From NCBI RefSeq assembly GCF_029338255.1, contig NZ_CP119787.1, positions 2,867,631-2,931,630 of the forward strand: a stretch of 64,000 bases of DNA, read 5' to 3'. A program made the translations under genes and the position numbers. Source of the stretch: Haloarcula halobia. Its GTDB lineage: Archaea > Halobacteriota > Halobacteria > Halobacteriales > Haloarculaceae. The notes under the pieces are model-generated. The model was not told the DNA's origin. It saw only the letters and a list, made by a program, of their open reading frames with translations, and did not search any database. Shown here one piece after another: positions 34,184 to 43,007 of the stretch (positions are counted from its first letter, which is position 1; the number at the start of each line of letters is the position of its first letter).

Positions 34184-34356
34184 GTAAGCCAACCATCGAG
34201 CCTAAGCAATGAATCCTATTTCGAGGCGGGAGCATTGATTTTCACTGGAAATTTTACTCACATCACACTCTACCGCTGTCAGGTCAAGTGTTGACGGCGA
34301 CAGCACACAAGAACAGTCAAATAGGATGGAACGAGCGGGGACGACGAGCCCCAGAA
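34184..34356. other. AT-rich intergenic stretch
   Basis: No coding frame is convincing. The stretch is richer in A/T than the window average and separates the putative element from the frameshifted pilin gene. Confidence 0.4.
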
Positions 34357-34667
34357 TCAGTTCACATTGAACGTATCCGTTGTGGAACTACCATCAGCGC
34401 CGGTGAATGTGACTGTGTACTCACCACCCGCGTTGTTGCCCGGAGTTGCGTCAACGTTGACAGTTGCCGTGTCCCCACTCGACTCACCACCCTCAGGTGA
34501 GTATGTGATGGTCTTCGCACTGAGCGAAACGGTACCCGAAGCCGTCTCGTCGTAGGTCGAGGCGTCCTCCGTTCCGTTTCGATAGACGTGGATGCGGCAC
34601 CGAGAACGACGACTGCAGTCAACAGTAGCATCCCGATCAACTCCGATTGCGCACGTCCACGCCACAT
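34357..34667 (-). pseudogene. Type IV pilin-like gene with a frameshift
   Basis: From ATG 34667 the frame encodes RGRAQSELIGMLLLTAVVVL, a typical archaeal pilin leader and hydrophobic helix, but then turns into basic nonsense. The -1 frame from about 34600 continues as HVYRNGTEDASTYDETASG, an acidic, Thr/Ser-rich strand domain ending TDTFNVN at 34357. Together they would make a small pilin of about 100 residues. No slippery sequence is visible at the junction, so I read it as a frameshift mutation or sequence error. Confidence 0.7.
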
Positions 34668-34808
34668 GCTGACTCTACCACTGTGGACTGTCGGGAAGAT
34701 AGATGCGTGCGATTACAGCGTCCGAGAACGGAGCGCTATCGCGCTACAATATTCAGCGGCGCAACAATTCGTATCAGTAAATACTGTGATGAGGTGAGAT
34801 ACTCTGTA

Positions 34809-36680
34809 TTAGTTCTGATTCTCGATGTCTGTGTCGACTTGACTGTCTTCGTTGCCGGCCGCGTCCCGTGCGATCACTCGGACCTGTGCAGGTGAGTTGG
34901 ACCCAGTATCTTTGACGCTTACTGTCCCTGAGACACTGCCCGTCTGTGGATCACTCGGAGACAGGACTTCGACCACGTCGATGTCAGTTCCGCTACTGTC
35001 CTCGAGAATTACAGACACCTCCGAGAGATCGCCGTCGGAATCAGTCGCGCTGTAGTCGACCTGGTACTTGTTACCGTCGCCCGGATAACCGTCTGCGTCG
35101 GTCACCGATGGTGAGGCCGAACCACCGCCACCGCTCCCGACGGTCACCGTCTGACTCGCCGTCCCTGTCGCCCCATCGTTGTCGGTCACTCTGAGCGAGA
35201 TGGGCTTGTCGCCGGAGGAACTGTAACTAGTCGAGACGGACTCGCCCGAAAGGTCGTCGTACGCCCCGTCGTCGTCGGTGTCCCACTCGTAGCTGACAAT
35301 CGAACCGTCCGGATCACTCGAATCGCCCGCGTCGAGCGTAATCGACTGGTCGACATTGGCCGGGTCCGGTTCCGCGGTGAAACTGGCGGTCGGTGCCTGA
35401 TTGCCACCACTACAACGACTGGAACCACTCGATCCCGCATCGTCGATGGCTGCGAAGTAGGTCCGGTCCTTATCAGCGCCGAAGAACGCGTTCCAGACAA
35501 AAAAGTCGCCGTCTCGGACGTCGTACTCACCGGTACCGTCGGCATTGCAGTAGAACTCGACGGTTATCGTACGGGTTTCGCCCGGCTGGAATTTGATGTC
35601 GACCGGCTCTAGCCCACCAACCCGCTCGGCGACTGTACCGCCGAACTTCATGCTCTCGGGCAATGTCACACCGGAACCGCTTTGGGCAGAGGCCGAATAG
35701 AATGGGAATCTGACCGACGTGATGTTCTGATAGTCGTTCTCGTTCGTATTCCGAAGCTGGAGTTCGACTACGTTGGGGTCGCCGGGGCTGCTGACGTCCT
35801 CGAGGACAACATCGTTTCCAAAATTGGGGTTGAGACTGTCCGAGTCTCCGCCGGTAGTCGGTTCGTTGCCAGGCGCTTCCCCTGCACCGGCAGGCGAACA
35901 GCGTATCTCGTAGGTCGTGCCGGCGGGGAACGTGATCTCGACGGCCTGCCGGTCGCCACCCACGGGTGCCACGTCGAGACCTTCGTCATCGAGAAGGTCT
36001 TCCCACTGACCTGCCGACAGTCGGGTCGGGAGAATAAGATCGAACTCGCCACTAACAGAGCTGTTGACGCCGGTCACGCCTCCCTTCAGTGTGACCGTTG
36101 CAGTACCACGCCCGCCTTCGTCGAACTCTCCAACTAGGGGGTACAGATGTATCGTATCGCCGTCCACCAGCTGCTGTTCAGCCTGGAACGACTGACCGCT
36201 GAACGCTCCGCTGGTGTAAACGACCGTGTTCTCGTACGAGATATTGCCGACGGAGTCGAGATAGGAGTACCCTGGACGGTACGTTGCTGTCCGCGTCGTC
36301 GGCGAATCTATACCACAGATATCAGTGATATCCGCGTCGGTACGTCGTAGTTCGATTTCGTTCGTCGAATCTCCGATAGTCGCTGTTCGTAACGTGCCGT
36401 CTGAACCCGCTGGCTGCGCGGCTATGAGTCGTGCTGGATACTCAGTACCGAGGCGGACATCGACGGGAACAGTTCGGCCCGTCTGTCCGGCCTCGATGAC
36501 CCCATTCCGGAGGTCTTCCATCTCGGCTTGCGTCTGGGTGAAATGGTTGAACTCAACCTGCCGGTTTTGATTCGGCACGACGAACGCCTGATAGCCGGAA
36601 AAAGAGACGATGAGGACGGCAAAGAGCAAGACCGCCCCTATCTGGACGGACTGTCCGCGCTCGTCACCCACCAAACCCAT
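34809..36680 (-). CDS. Large pilin-like surface protein with PKD domain
   Basis: The protein has 623 residues. The N-terminus (GDERGQSVQIGAVLLFAVLI) is a class III signal-like leader and hydrophobic helix, then FVVPNQNRQVEFNHF, typical of a haloarchaeal surface family. The middle is strand-rich with Cys pairs. A PKD domain (about 430-515) is marked by PTASFTAEPDPANV and SSDPDGSIVSYEWDTDDDG. A further Ig-like domain ends the protein. ATG 36680 is preferred; GTG six bases upstream is possible. A TTTTTA box about 30 nt upstream fits leaderless transcription. Composition is less GC-rich than the core genes. Confidence 0.8.
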   Translation of the reverse strand: MGLVGDERGQSVQIGAVLLFAVLIVSFSGYQAFVVPNQNRQVEFNHFTQTQAEMEDLRNGVIEAGQTGRTVPVDVRLGTEYPARLIAAQPAGSDGTLRTATIGDSTNEIELRRTDADITDICGIDSPTTRTATYRPGYSYLDSVGNISYENTVVYTSGAFSGQSFQAEQQLVDGDTIHLYPLVGEFDEGGRGTATVTLKGGVTGVNSSVSGEFDLILPTRLSAGQWEDLLDDEGLDVAPVGGDRQAVEITFPAGTTYEIRCSPAGAGEAPGNEPTTGGDSDSLNPNFGNDVVLEDVSSPGDPNVVELQLRNTNENDYQNITSVRFPFYSASAQSGSGVTLPESMKFGGTVAERVGGLEPVDIKFQPGETRTITVEFYCNADGTGEYDVRDGDFFVWNAFFGADKDRTYFAAIDDAGSSGSSRCSGGNQAPTASFTAEPDPANVDQSITLDAGDSSDPDGSIVSYEWDTDDDGAYDDLSGESVSTSYSSSGDKPISLRVTDNDGATGTASQTVTVGSGGGGSASPSVTDADGYPGDGNKYQVDYSATDSDGDLSEVSVILEDSSGTDIDVVEVLSPSDPQTGSVSGTVSVKDTGSNSPAQVRVIARDAAGNEDSQVDTDIENQN

Positions 36681-36746
36681 GCACACGGCTTACGGAGTCC
36701 GCGGTAAAAAGGTATCCACCCCAGTATCAGAAATGTCGTCGCCGGG

Positions 36747-37331
36747 TCAGTCCTCGTCGTCCGCCTCGACGACTTCCGGGTCCGAGAGCGCCGTCTGGAG
36801 GCTGTCGAGGCCGTTGACCCACTCGGAGACGAGGCCGTAGTCGATGTTCTCGGCGACGTCCATCGCCAGGTCGTCGCCGTCGATGATGCGGGTGCCGGCC
36901 TGGACGCAGTAGCCCAGTGCGGCGTCGAGGTCGTCTTCGGCCTCGGCGTCGGCCGCGGCCTGGACGTACTCGGCGATAGTCGCATCGTCGGTCACGCCCT
37001 CGGCGACGTACTCCTCGGCGGCGTAGAAGACACAGACCAGCGAGGTCTGGACGCCGTCGATGAGCATCAGTTTCTCCTCGTCGTCGATATCGATCTCCGA
37101 GAGAACGATCTCGCGGACGTCGGCGAGTTCGCCGAGGGTCGTCTCTTCGTCTATCGTCCCGTCCTCGTAGTCGGTGAGTATCTTCGCGACGGCGATGGCA
37201 GCGTCGTCCTGGAGGTTCAACAGGAGGCGCGCGGAGTCCTCGTCCTCGGGGTCGACGTCCTCCTCGTCGATGCGTTCGATCCAGTTCTGCCAGCGTTCGT
37301 CGGTGTAATACTCCCCCGGCGGTGTGCTCAT
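36747..37331 (-). CDS. DUF2150 family protein
   Basis: This 194-residue, very acidic, soluble helical protein starts MSTPPGEYYTDERWQNWIER. The length and pattern (LLLNLQDDAAIAVAKILTDY, VREIVLSEIDIDDEEKLMLI) fit the archaeal DUF2150 family of unknown function. ATG 37331 was chosen over upstream basic sequence. Confidence 0.8.
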   Translation of the reverse strand: MSTPPGEYYTDERWQNWIERIDEEDVDPEDEDSARLLLNLQDDAAIAVAKILTDYEDGTIDEETTLGELADVREIVLSEIDIDDEEKLMLIDGVQTSLVCVFYAAEEYVAEGVTDDATIAEYVQAAADAEAEDDLDAALGYCVQAGTRIIDGDDLAMDVAENIDYGLVSEWVNGLDSLQTALSDPEVVEADDED

Positions 37332-37534
37332 ACCCACCCGTACGTCCGACCGGGGATAGTAGTTTCGACAGTGGCCTGCAGGTGGGTGACAGCCCCCGTG
37401 TGCGGCGGTTGTGCGGCCACGGACATCGTAGACCCGTGCGCCGGGGACGACCGTTGGTCCGGGCCGGTGTCGACCGAGCACACAGACGCGAGCATGTCGG
37501 GGATTTATCATTCCAGGGCGTGTGTCGTTATGAC

Positions 37535-37843
37535 ATGTCACAGCGGCAGCCCACGCGCGGTCGGCGACCCCCCATCAGTCCCGCACGAGTGGGCGCCGTG
37601 GCCCAGCAGGCGGGGCTCGTCGCCGTCGTCGTCACGCTGCCACTCGTCGTCGGCACGCTCGCCGGTCTCCTCGCGTCGGCGAGCTCGCCGCTGGCTGGTC
37701 TCGAAGCGGCCACTCGGGCGTTGTACGCCACGCCGGTGGTCGGCACCGGGCACGCGGCACTCTTCCAGCTCGGGACCTACGCGCTGCTCGTCGGGTGCTG
37801 GTCGGCCGGCCTGGGCCTCCTCCTGGACGGCCTGTTCGACTAG
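37535..37843 (+). CDS. Small two-helix membrane protein
   Basis: The 102-residue protein starts at ATG 37535 with a basic N-terminus (SQRQPTRGRRPP), then hydrophobic segments at about 24-47 and 76-98. It is convergent with the MscS gene, overlapping by 4 nt. The family was not recognised. Confidence 0.65.
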   Translation: MSQRQPTRGRRPPISPARVGAVAQQAGLVAVVVTLPLVVGTLAGLLASASSPLAGLEAATRALYATPVVGTGHAALFQLGTYALLVGCWSAGLGLLLDGLFD

Positions 37844-39042
37844 TCGCCGTCGCCGTCGGCGACGACACGCTCCTCCCCGGTCGCGATTCGCGCGTCGAGG
37901 CCGTCGTCGCGCCCCGACAGGGTGCGCTGTGGGAACGGAATCGTGATGCCCTCGCCGTCGAAGCACGTCTTGATCTCCCTGACGACCGACGAGACGGCCC
38001 GCCACTTCCGCGGTGGCGTCGGGTGGTCGATCCAGAAGCGCAGTTCCATGACGATCGCCGAGTCACCGAACTGCTTGGGGACGACCTGGGGCGGGGGCGA
38101 GTCGACGACGTGGTCCACATCGACCATCGCCTCGTGGGCGACCTCCTCGGCCCACTCGATGTCGGTGTCGTAGTCGACGCCGACGTCGAGCGTCAACCGC
38201 AGAAGTCCCTTCTGACTGCGGTTGGTGATGGCCTGGTCGGCCACCCGGTCGTTCGGAATGACGACGAACTCGCCATCGAAGTTCTCGACGCGCGTGTTGA
38301 AGATGGTGATGTCCGTGACGATGCCCTCGCTCTCGCCGATCTGGACCCAGTCGCCGATGGTGAACGGCCGGGAGAACATCAGCACGAACCCGGCGATGCC
38401 TGCCCCGAGGGTCTGGCGAGCGGCCATCCCGACGACGATGCCGAGGAAGCCGGCCCCGACCAGGAGGCCACTGAGGTTGACGCCCCACAGCGTCAGCGCG
38501 CTCGCCACCACCGTCACGACGATAGCGACCTGGCCGACCCGGAGGATGATCTCCTCCTGGTGTTGCGTGATTCGGTTGGAACCGTCGCCGAGGCGGTCGA
38601 CGGTCGTCTTGAGCTGTTCGGAGACCGCGAACCCCAGGACGACGAGGAACAGCGTGAGACCGCCCTTGAGAAGGTCCGGGACCGCAGAGACGAAGAAGTC
38701 ACCGAGCGTCACGGCCCACTCGAAGAGTCCCCAGACGACCAGCAACCCGAGGCTGGCGACGACCAGCACACTCAGTTGCGTGATCCGGAGGAGAAGGCTC
38801 GAAAACGAGGTCGGTACGTACTTGCCGACCGCGTCCGCCGTGTCGGCGACGTGGCCGGTCATATACCGCGAGGCGATGATCCGATTGATCTGCCTGACGA
38901 CGAACGGCAGCACGAGGAGTGCGAGGAGGGCAGTCAACAGGAGAAGGCCGACGCTGACGGCAAAGCGGCCCTCGGTAGTGGTCAGCCGTTCCACCAGGTC
39001 GAGAGCCTGCTGTGTGACTCTGGCGACCGCTGACTGCTGCAT
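37840..39042 (-). CDS. mscS: MscS-family mechanosensitive channel
   Basis: This membrane channel opens under tension and releases solutes on osmotic downshock. It has 400 residues with N-terminal helices near 28-50, 85-105, 120-145 and 165-190. The pore helix (VGAGFLGIVVGMAARQTLGA) and beta domain (FSRPFTIGDWVQIGESEGIV) are typical, then FVVIPNDRVADQAITN. A soluble C-terminal domain follows. All family landmarks are intact. Confidence 0.93.
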   Translation of the reverse strand: MQQSAVARVTQQALDLVERLTTTEGRFAVSVGLLLLTALLALLVLPFVVRQINRIIASRYMTGHVADTADAVGKYVPTSFSSLLLRITQLSVLVVASLGLLVVWGLFEWAVTLGDFFVSAVPDLLKGGLTLFLVVLGFAVSEQLKTTVDRLGDGSNRITQHQEEIILRVGQVAIVVTVVASALTLWGVNLSGLLVGAGFLGIVVGMAARQTLGAGIAGFVLMFSRPFTIGDWVQIGESEGIVTDITIFNTRVENFDGEFVVIPNDRVADQAITNRSQKGLLRLTLDVGVDYDTDIEWAEEVAHEAMVDVDHVVDSPPPQVVPKQFGDSAIVMELRFWIDHPTPPRKWRAVSSVVREIKTCFDGEGITIPFPQRTLSGRDDGLDARIATGEERVVADGDGD

Positions 39043-39104
39043 ACGCTGTCGCTAGGGGGCGGTTGTCTTGTGTGTTGTCTTCTCAGTAGACGAGAGAAGC
39101 GGTC

Positions 39105-39566
39105 TCACTCGAACGTCCGGTTCGCAAAGCGGTCGCGAATCTCCGGCTCGGGCACCGGACAGGCGTCTTTCTTGCCGAACACGCGATAGCGGTTCTCCGC
39201 GACGAGGTCGTACACCCGGTCGCTGACCCTGGTCGGGACCACAGAGAAGGCCGACAGCAGGGGCCAGGGGCCATCGAGGCGGCGGCTGACCCGGAGGACG
39301 GCTTCGGACTTCTTGTACACCTGGCCGTCTTCGACGAGGACCACGGTGTCGAAGTCCTCGGTCTCGAGACCGTGGCGCCGGGACAGCTCCTGGCCCACGT
39401 CCGACTGCAGCGGGGCAAACAGGAACTCACCGGCGTCGTCGAACTGCACGACGAAGCGGACGAACCCGTTACAGAGGTTGCAGACGCCGTCGAACAGCAG
39501 TAGTGGCTGGTCGAGTTCGTCCACGATGGTCGCCGCGTCACGGTCGGTCTCGGCGGGAGGGTCCAT
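39105..39566 (-). CDS. DCC-family thiol oxidoreductase-like protein (DUF393)
   Basis: The protein has 153 residues. LLLFDGVCNLCNGFVRFVV holds the DxxCxxC signature that names the family (thioredoxin-like fold). FLFAPLQSDVGQEL, VVLVEDGQVYKKSEAVLRV and a C-terminal FGKKDACPVPEP are the other conserved stretches. It lies six bases after pdxS on the same strand, so co-transcription is likely. The substrate is unknown. Confidence 0.88.
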   Translation of the reverse strand: MDPPAETDRDAATIVDELDQPLLLFDGVCNLCNGFVRFVVQFDDAGEFLFAPLQSDVGQELSRRHGLETEDFDTVVLVEDGQVYKKSEAVLRVSRRLDGPWPLLSAFSVVPTRVSDRVYDLVAENRYRVFGKKDACPVPEPEIRDRFANRTFE

Positions 39567-39572
39567 ACGGGC

Positions 39573-40481
39573 CTATACGCCCCGGCCCTGCATCTTCTCT
39601 TCGTCCGGCAGGTCGACGTTGGCGTCGCCTTTCATCCCCTTGCCGACGTTCGTGCTGATCTCGGCGAGCGTCTCGGGGTCGTCCCAGTTGTTGACGGCCT
39701 CGACGACGGCACGGCCCATCGCCTCGGGGTCCTCGGCGCCGAAGATACCGGAGCCGACGAAGATGCCGTCACAGCCGTGATGCATCATCAGGGCGGCGTC
39801 GGCGGGCGTGGCGATACCCCCCGCGGCGAAGTTGACGACCGGCAGGCGGCCCATCTCGGCGGTCTCGTGGACGAGGTCGGCGGGAGCCTCGTGCTCGCGG
39901 GCCCACTTCTCGCGTTCCTCGTGGTTCATGCCCTCGAGTTTGCGGATCGCGCCCTTGATGTTGCGCTGGTGGTGGACGGCCTGGTTGACGTCGCCGGTGC
40001 CGGCCTCGCCCTTCGTGCGAATCATCGCCGCGCCCTCGTCGATGCGCCGCAGGGCCTCCTGGAGGTTGCGGGCCCCACAGACGAACGGCGCGGTGAACTC
40101 GCGCTTGTCGATGTGGTAGCGGTCGTCGGCCGGCGTCAGGACCTCGCTCTCGTCTAACATATCGGCCCCGGCGGCCTCCAGAATCTCGGCCTCTTTCACG
40201 TGGCCGATGCGAGCCTTGCCCATCACCGGGATGGAGACCTCGTCGATGACCGCCTGCAGGGAGGCGGGGTCGGCCATCCGGGCGACGCCACCGCGCTTGC
40301 GGATGTCGGCCGGGACCGCTTCGAGGTTCATGACCGCCACTGCACCGACGTCCTCGGCGATACGGGCCTGCTCTGGCGTGACGACGTCCATGATGACGCC
40401 GCCCTTCTGCATCTTCGCGAAGCCGCGCTTGACGAGTTCGGTGCCGCGGCGGAGGTCCTCCAGGTCGGTAGCTTCGGTCAT
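39573..40481 (-). CDS. pdxS: Pyridoxal 5'-phosphate synthase, PdxS subunit
   Basis: PdxS makes PLP from ribose 5-phosphate, glyceraldehyde 3-phosphate and ammonia supplied by PdxT. It has 302 residues and begins [40 protein letters not shown]-like [12 protein letters not shown] (catalytic Lys), [11 protein letters not shown] (second Lys loop) and [20 protein letters not shown] are all present. No pdxT is next to it. ATG 40481 gives the usual start. Confidence 0.96.
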   Translation of the reverse strand: MTEATDLEDLRRGTELVKRGFAKMQKGGVIMDVVTPEQARIAEDVGAVAVMNLEAVPADIRKRGGVARMADPASLQAVIDEVSIPVMGKARIGHVKEAEILEAAGADMLDESEVLTPADDRYHIDKREFTAPFVCGARNLQEALRRIDEGAAMIRTKGEAGTGDVNQAVHHQRNIKGAIRKLEGMNHEEREKWAREHEAPADLVHETAEMGRLPVVNFAAGGIATPADAALMMHHGCDGIFVGSGIFGAEDPEAMGRAVVEAVNNWDDPETLAEISTNVGKGMKGDANVDLPDEEKMQGRGV

Positions 40482-40620
40482 TGAGTGCAGGTTGGGACTG
40501 GATTTACTTAACCCGTGTCCTTGGCGGTTCACACACGCCGCCGAGGCTGTGGCGCTGTCGGCCTATTCGTGCGCCCGACCGGTTGCATCGGGCGTTCAGT
40601 CGTGAGAGGCGATGGGATGA

Positions 40621-40630
40621 TTTTTTATGA
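40621..40630 (+). promoter_or_regulatory. TATA box for histidine kinase at 40653
   Basis: TTTTTTATGA lies about 26 nt from the ATG at 40653, supporting that start and a leaderless transcript. Confidence 0.6.
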
Positions 40631-40652
40631 ACGAACCGCGCTACTTCGAGTA

Positions 40653-42125
40653 ATGGCGCTTTCGCGGGACCAGTTCGAACCGCCACCGACCGCGCAGGTC
40701 GTCCTCGTCGACGACGACCGCGAGTTCCTGGACCTCTCGGCGGAGCTGCTGGCCCGCCACGCCGACGACGTGACGATCACGACCCTCGCGGACCCGCTCG
40801 AGGTCCTCGACCGACTGGAGACGGCGACGGTCGACTGCGTCGTCTCTGACTACAACATGCGGCCGCTGAACGGCATCGACCTCCTGCGGCGGGTCCGGGA
40901 GGTCGACCCCGACGTCCCCTTCATCCTCTTTACCGGGCGGGGCAGCGAGGCCGTCGCGAGCGAGGCCATCTCGGCCGGCGTCACCGACTACGTCCAGAAG
41001 AGCGGGGACAGCGAGACCTTCGAGATGCTGTCGAACCGCATCCAGAACGCCGTCGACCACGCGCGCAGCGAGCGCGAACTGGCCCGCAAGAGCAGCCTGC
41101 TGGACAGCATCTTCGCACAGATCCCCCACCACGTCTACGTCAAGGACCGCGAGGGCCGTCACGTCCGGGTGAGCGACGCGTACGTCCGGGACACCGACGA
41201 GATGATCGGCAAGACCGACGCGGAGCTGTACCACGGCACACACGGCGAGGAGACGTTTCGCGACGACGTGCGCGTCATCGAAGCCGGCGAGGCCATCGTC
41301 CACAAGGAAGAACAGAAGGTCGAGGGCGTGGACGACAACTACAGTTCCGAGTACCTCAACGACAACTACGACCAGAGCGTCGTCGACGACCGGCGGCGCT
41401 ACGACGAGTGGGTCCTCACCTCGAAGGTGCCCTGGCGCGACGAGGACGGCGAGGTGCTGGGACTCATCGGCGTGACCGTCGACATCAGCGACCGGAAGCA
41501 CTACCAGCAGTCCCTCGAGCGCCACACCGAGCGGTTAGAGCAGTTCCTCGCCGAAGTCGCCCACGACATCCGGTCGCCGCTGCAGGTCGCCAGTTCGAAC
41601 GCGGCCTTGCTCGAGGACGTCGACGAGGAGCGCATGACGGCAATCGAGCGGAGTCACGAGCGCATCGCGGCCCTCGCCGACGAGCTCAGCCGGTTCGCCC
41701 GCCACGGGGACGCGGACCCGACGCCGGAACCGGTCGACCTGGCCGACGTGGTCGAGCAGGCGTGGGCCAGCCACTCCACCGGGGAGGCGACGCTGTCGGT
41801 CGGCGACCTCCCCACAGTCGAGGCCGACTCGACGGAACTGGGGCGGCTGGTCGACAACCTGATCGACAACGCCATCGACCACGCTGGGCCGGACCCGAGC
41901 GTCACCGTCGGCCCGCTCGAGGACGGCGGGTTCTTCGTCGCCGACGACGGCCCAGGCATCCCGCCCGACGAGCGCGAGGCGGTCTTCGAGACGGGCTACA
42001 CGACGGCCCTCGAGGGGACCGGACTCGGACTGGCAATCGTCTCGACGGTTGTCGAGCGCCACGGGTGGACGCTGTCGATAACCGAGAGCGAGGCCGGCGG
42101 TGCCCGCTTCGAGATACGGACCTGA
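40653..42125 (+). CDS. Hybrid sensor histidine kinase (REC-PAS-HisKA-HATPase)
   Basis: The 490-residue cytoplasmic kinase has a receiver domain (about 15-130, Asp66 in VVSDYNM, TGRGSE switch, Lys in YVQKSG), one PAS domain (about 145-285) and HisKA with His304 in EVAHDIRSP. An HATPase follows, with NLIDNAIDH and ADDGPGIP. The PAS domain has an unusual acidic insertion (NYSSEYLNDNYDQSVVDDRR). It has the same architecture type as the kinase at 13635 but one PAS fewer. No partner regulator is adjacent. Confidence 0.93.
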   Translation: MALSRDQFEPPPTAQVVLVDDDREFLDLSAELLARHADDVTITTLADPLEVLDRLETATVDCVVSDYNMRPLNGIDLLRRVREVDPDVPFILFTGRGSEAVASEAISAGVTDYVQKSGDSETFEMLSNRIQNAVDHARSERELARKSSLLDSIFAQIPHHVYVKDREGRHVRVSDAYVRDTDEMIGKTDAELYHGTHGEETFRDDVRVIEAGEAIVHKEEQKVEGVDDNYSSEYLNDNYDQSVVDDRRRYDEWVLTSKVPWRDEDGEVLGLIGVTVDISDRKHYQQSLERHTERLEQFLAEVAHDIRSPLQVASSNAALLEDVDEERMTAIERSHERIAALADELSRFARHGDADPTPEPVDLADVVEQAWASHSTGEATLSVGDLPTVEADSTELGRLVDNLIDNAIDHAGPDPSVTVGPLEDGGFFVADDGPGIPPDEREAVFETGYTTALEGTGLGLAIVSTVVERHGWTLSITESEAGGARFEIRT

Positions 42126-42198
42126 GCAGGGAGCGGCGCCGGTGCGGTCGGTTCGCGCGACCGCTACCGTTTTCATCTCGCCTCCCCACGCCACGGAT

Positions 42199-42978
42199 AT
42201 GGCTACCGAGGAGAGCGTCGGCGGTCGCATCGAGGGCGCCGTCGCCCGGGTCTTCGACGCGCCGCTCCCGCCCCCCGAAGGGTTGCCCCGCTACGTCGCG
42301 CCGCTCCCGGAGTGGGTCGAGAACGTCGGCCTGCGGCTGGCCTGGCCCATCGCGCTCGTCAACCTGCTGGGGACGCTCTTTGGCTTCTGGTACTACGCCG
42401 GCCGGCCCCTGGAACTCTCGGCGCCGCTGGTCGAGGGGCAACTCGGCGCCGCGCCGGCCCTGGCCTACCCCCTGATCCCGGACTCGCCGGTGGCGACGCT
42501 GTTCATCGGACTCTCCTTTGCCGCCTGGAAGCTCGGTCGGGACGCCGAGTGGCTCCACGCGCTGGCCTTCTTTGGCTGTATCAAGCTCGGCCTCTGGACG
42601 CCGTTCGTGCAACTGGTCATCAACGGCCCGGAGGGCATCGCGGCGTGGCTCTACTGGTTCCTCGTCCTCTCGCACATGGCGATGGCCGTCGAGGCCTTTG
42701 TCATCCACCGCTACGCGTCGTTCAGCGTGCCGGCGGTCGCCGTCGCCCTCTTCTGGTACGGGGTCAACGACGTGGTCGACTACTTCGTTCCGGTGTTCGG
42801 CGGTCCACATCACACCTGGCTGCGGGGCGAGCCGCTCGTGGCGGCCGGCCAGTTCGACCACACCGTGCTGGCCCACGACCTGGCGGCCGGCTGGGCCGTC
42901 GTGCTGACGCTGCTGGCGACCTTTTTCGCGCTCGCGACCCGCATCGAGAAGCTGAAACGGCGGTCAGACGGGGCCTGA
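42199..42978 (+). CDS. DUF1405 membrane protein
   Basis: This 259-residue integral membrane protein has about seven hydrophobic segments. The stretch LFIGLSFAAWKLGRDAEWLH and FWYGVNDVVDYFVPVFGGPH match the DUF1405 family found in haloarchaea and Firmicutes, whose function is unknown. ATG 42199 (MATEESVGGRIEG) starts before the first helix. Confidence 0.8.
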   Translation: MATEESVGGRIEGAVARVFDAPLPPPEGLPRYVAPLPEWVENVGLRLAWPIALVNLLGTLFGFWYYAGRPLELSAPLVEGQLGAAPALAYPLIPDSPVATLFIGLSFAAWKLGRDAEWLHALAFFGCIKLGLWTPFVQLVINGPEGIAAWLYWFLVLSHMAMAVEAFVIHRYASFSVPAVAVALFWYGVNDVVDYFVPVFGGPHHTWLRGEPLVAAGQFDHTVLAHDLAAGWAVVLTLLATFFALATRIEKLKRRSDGA

Positions 42979-43007
42979 TCGGACGGGGCCGGCTGCGGGC
43001 CGAGCAC

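Noticed and set aside
34590-34610. Programmed -1 frameshift in the pilin gene
   Set aside because: No slippery heptamer or downstream structure is evident at the junction; mutation or sequence error is simpler.
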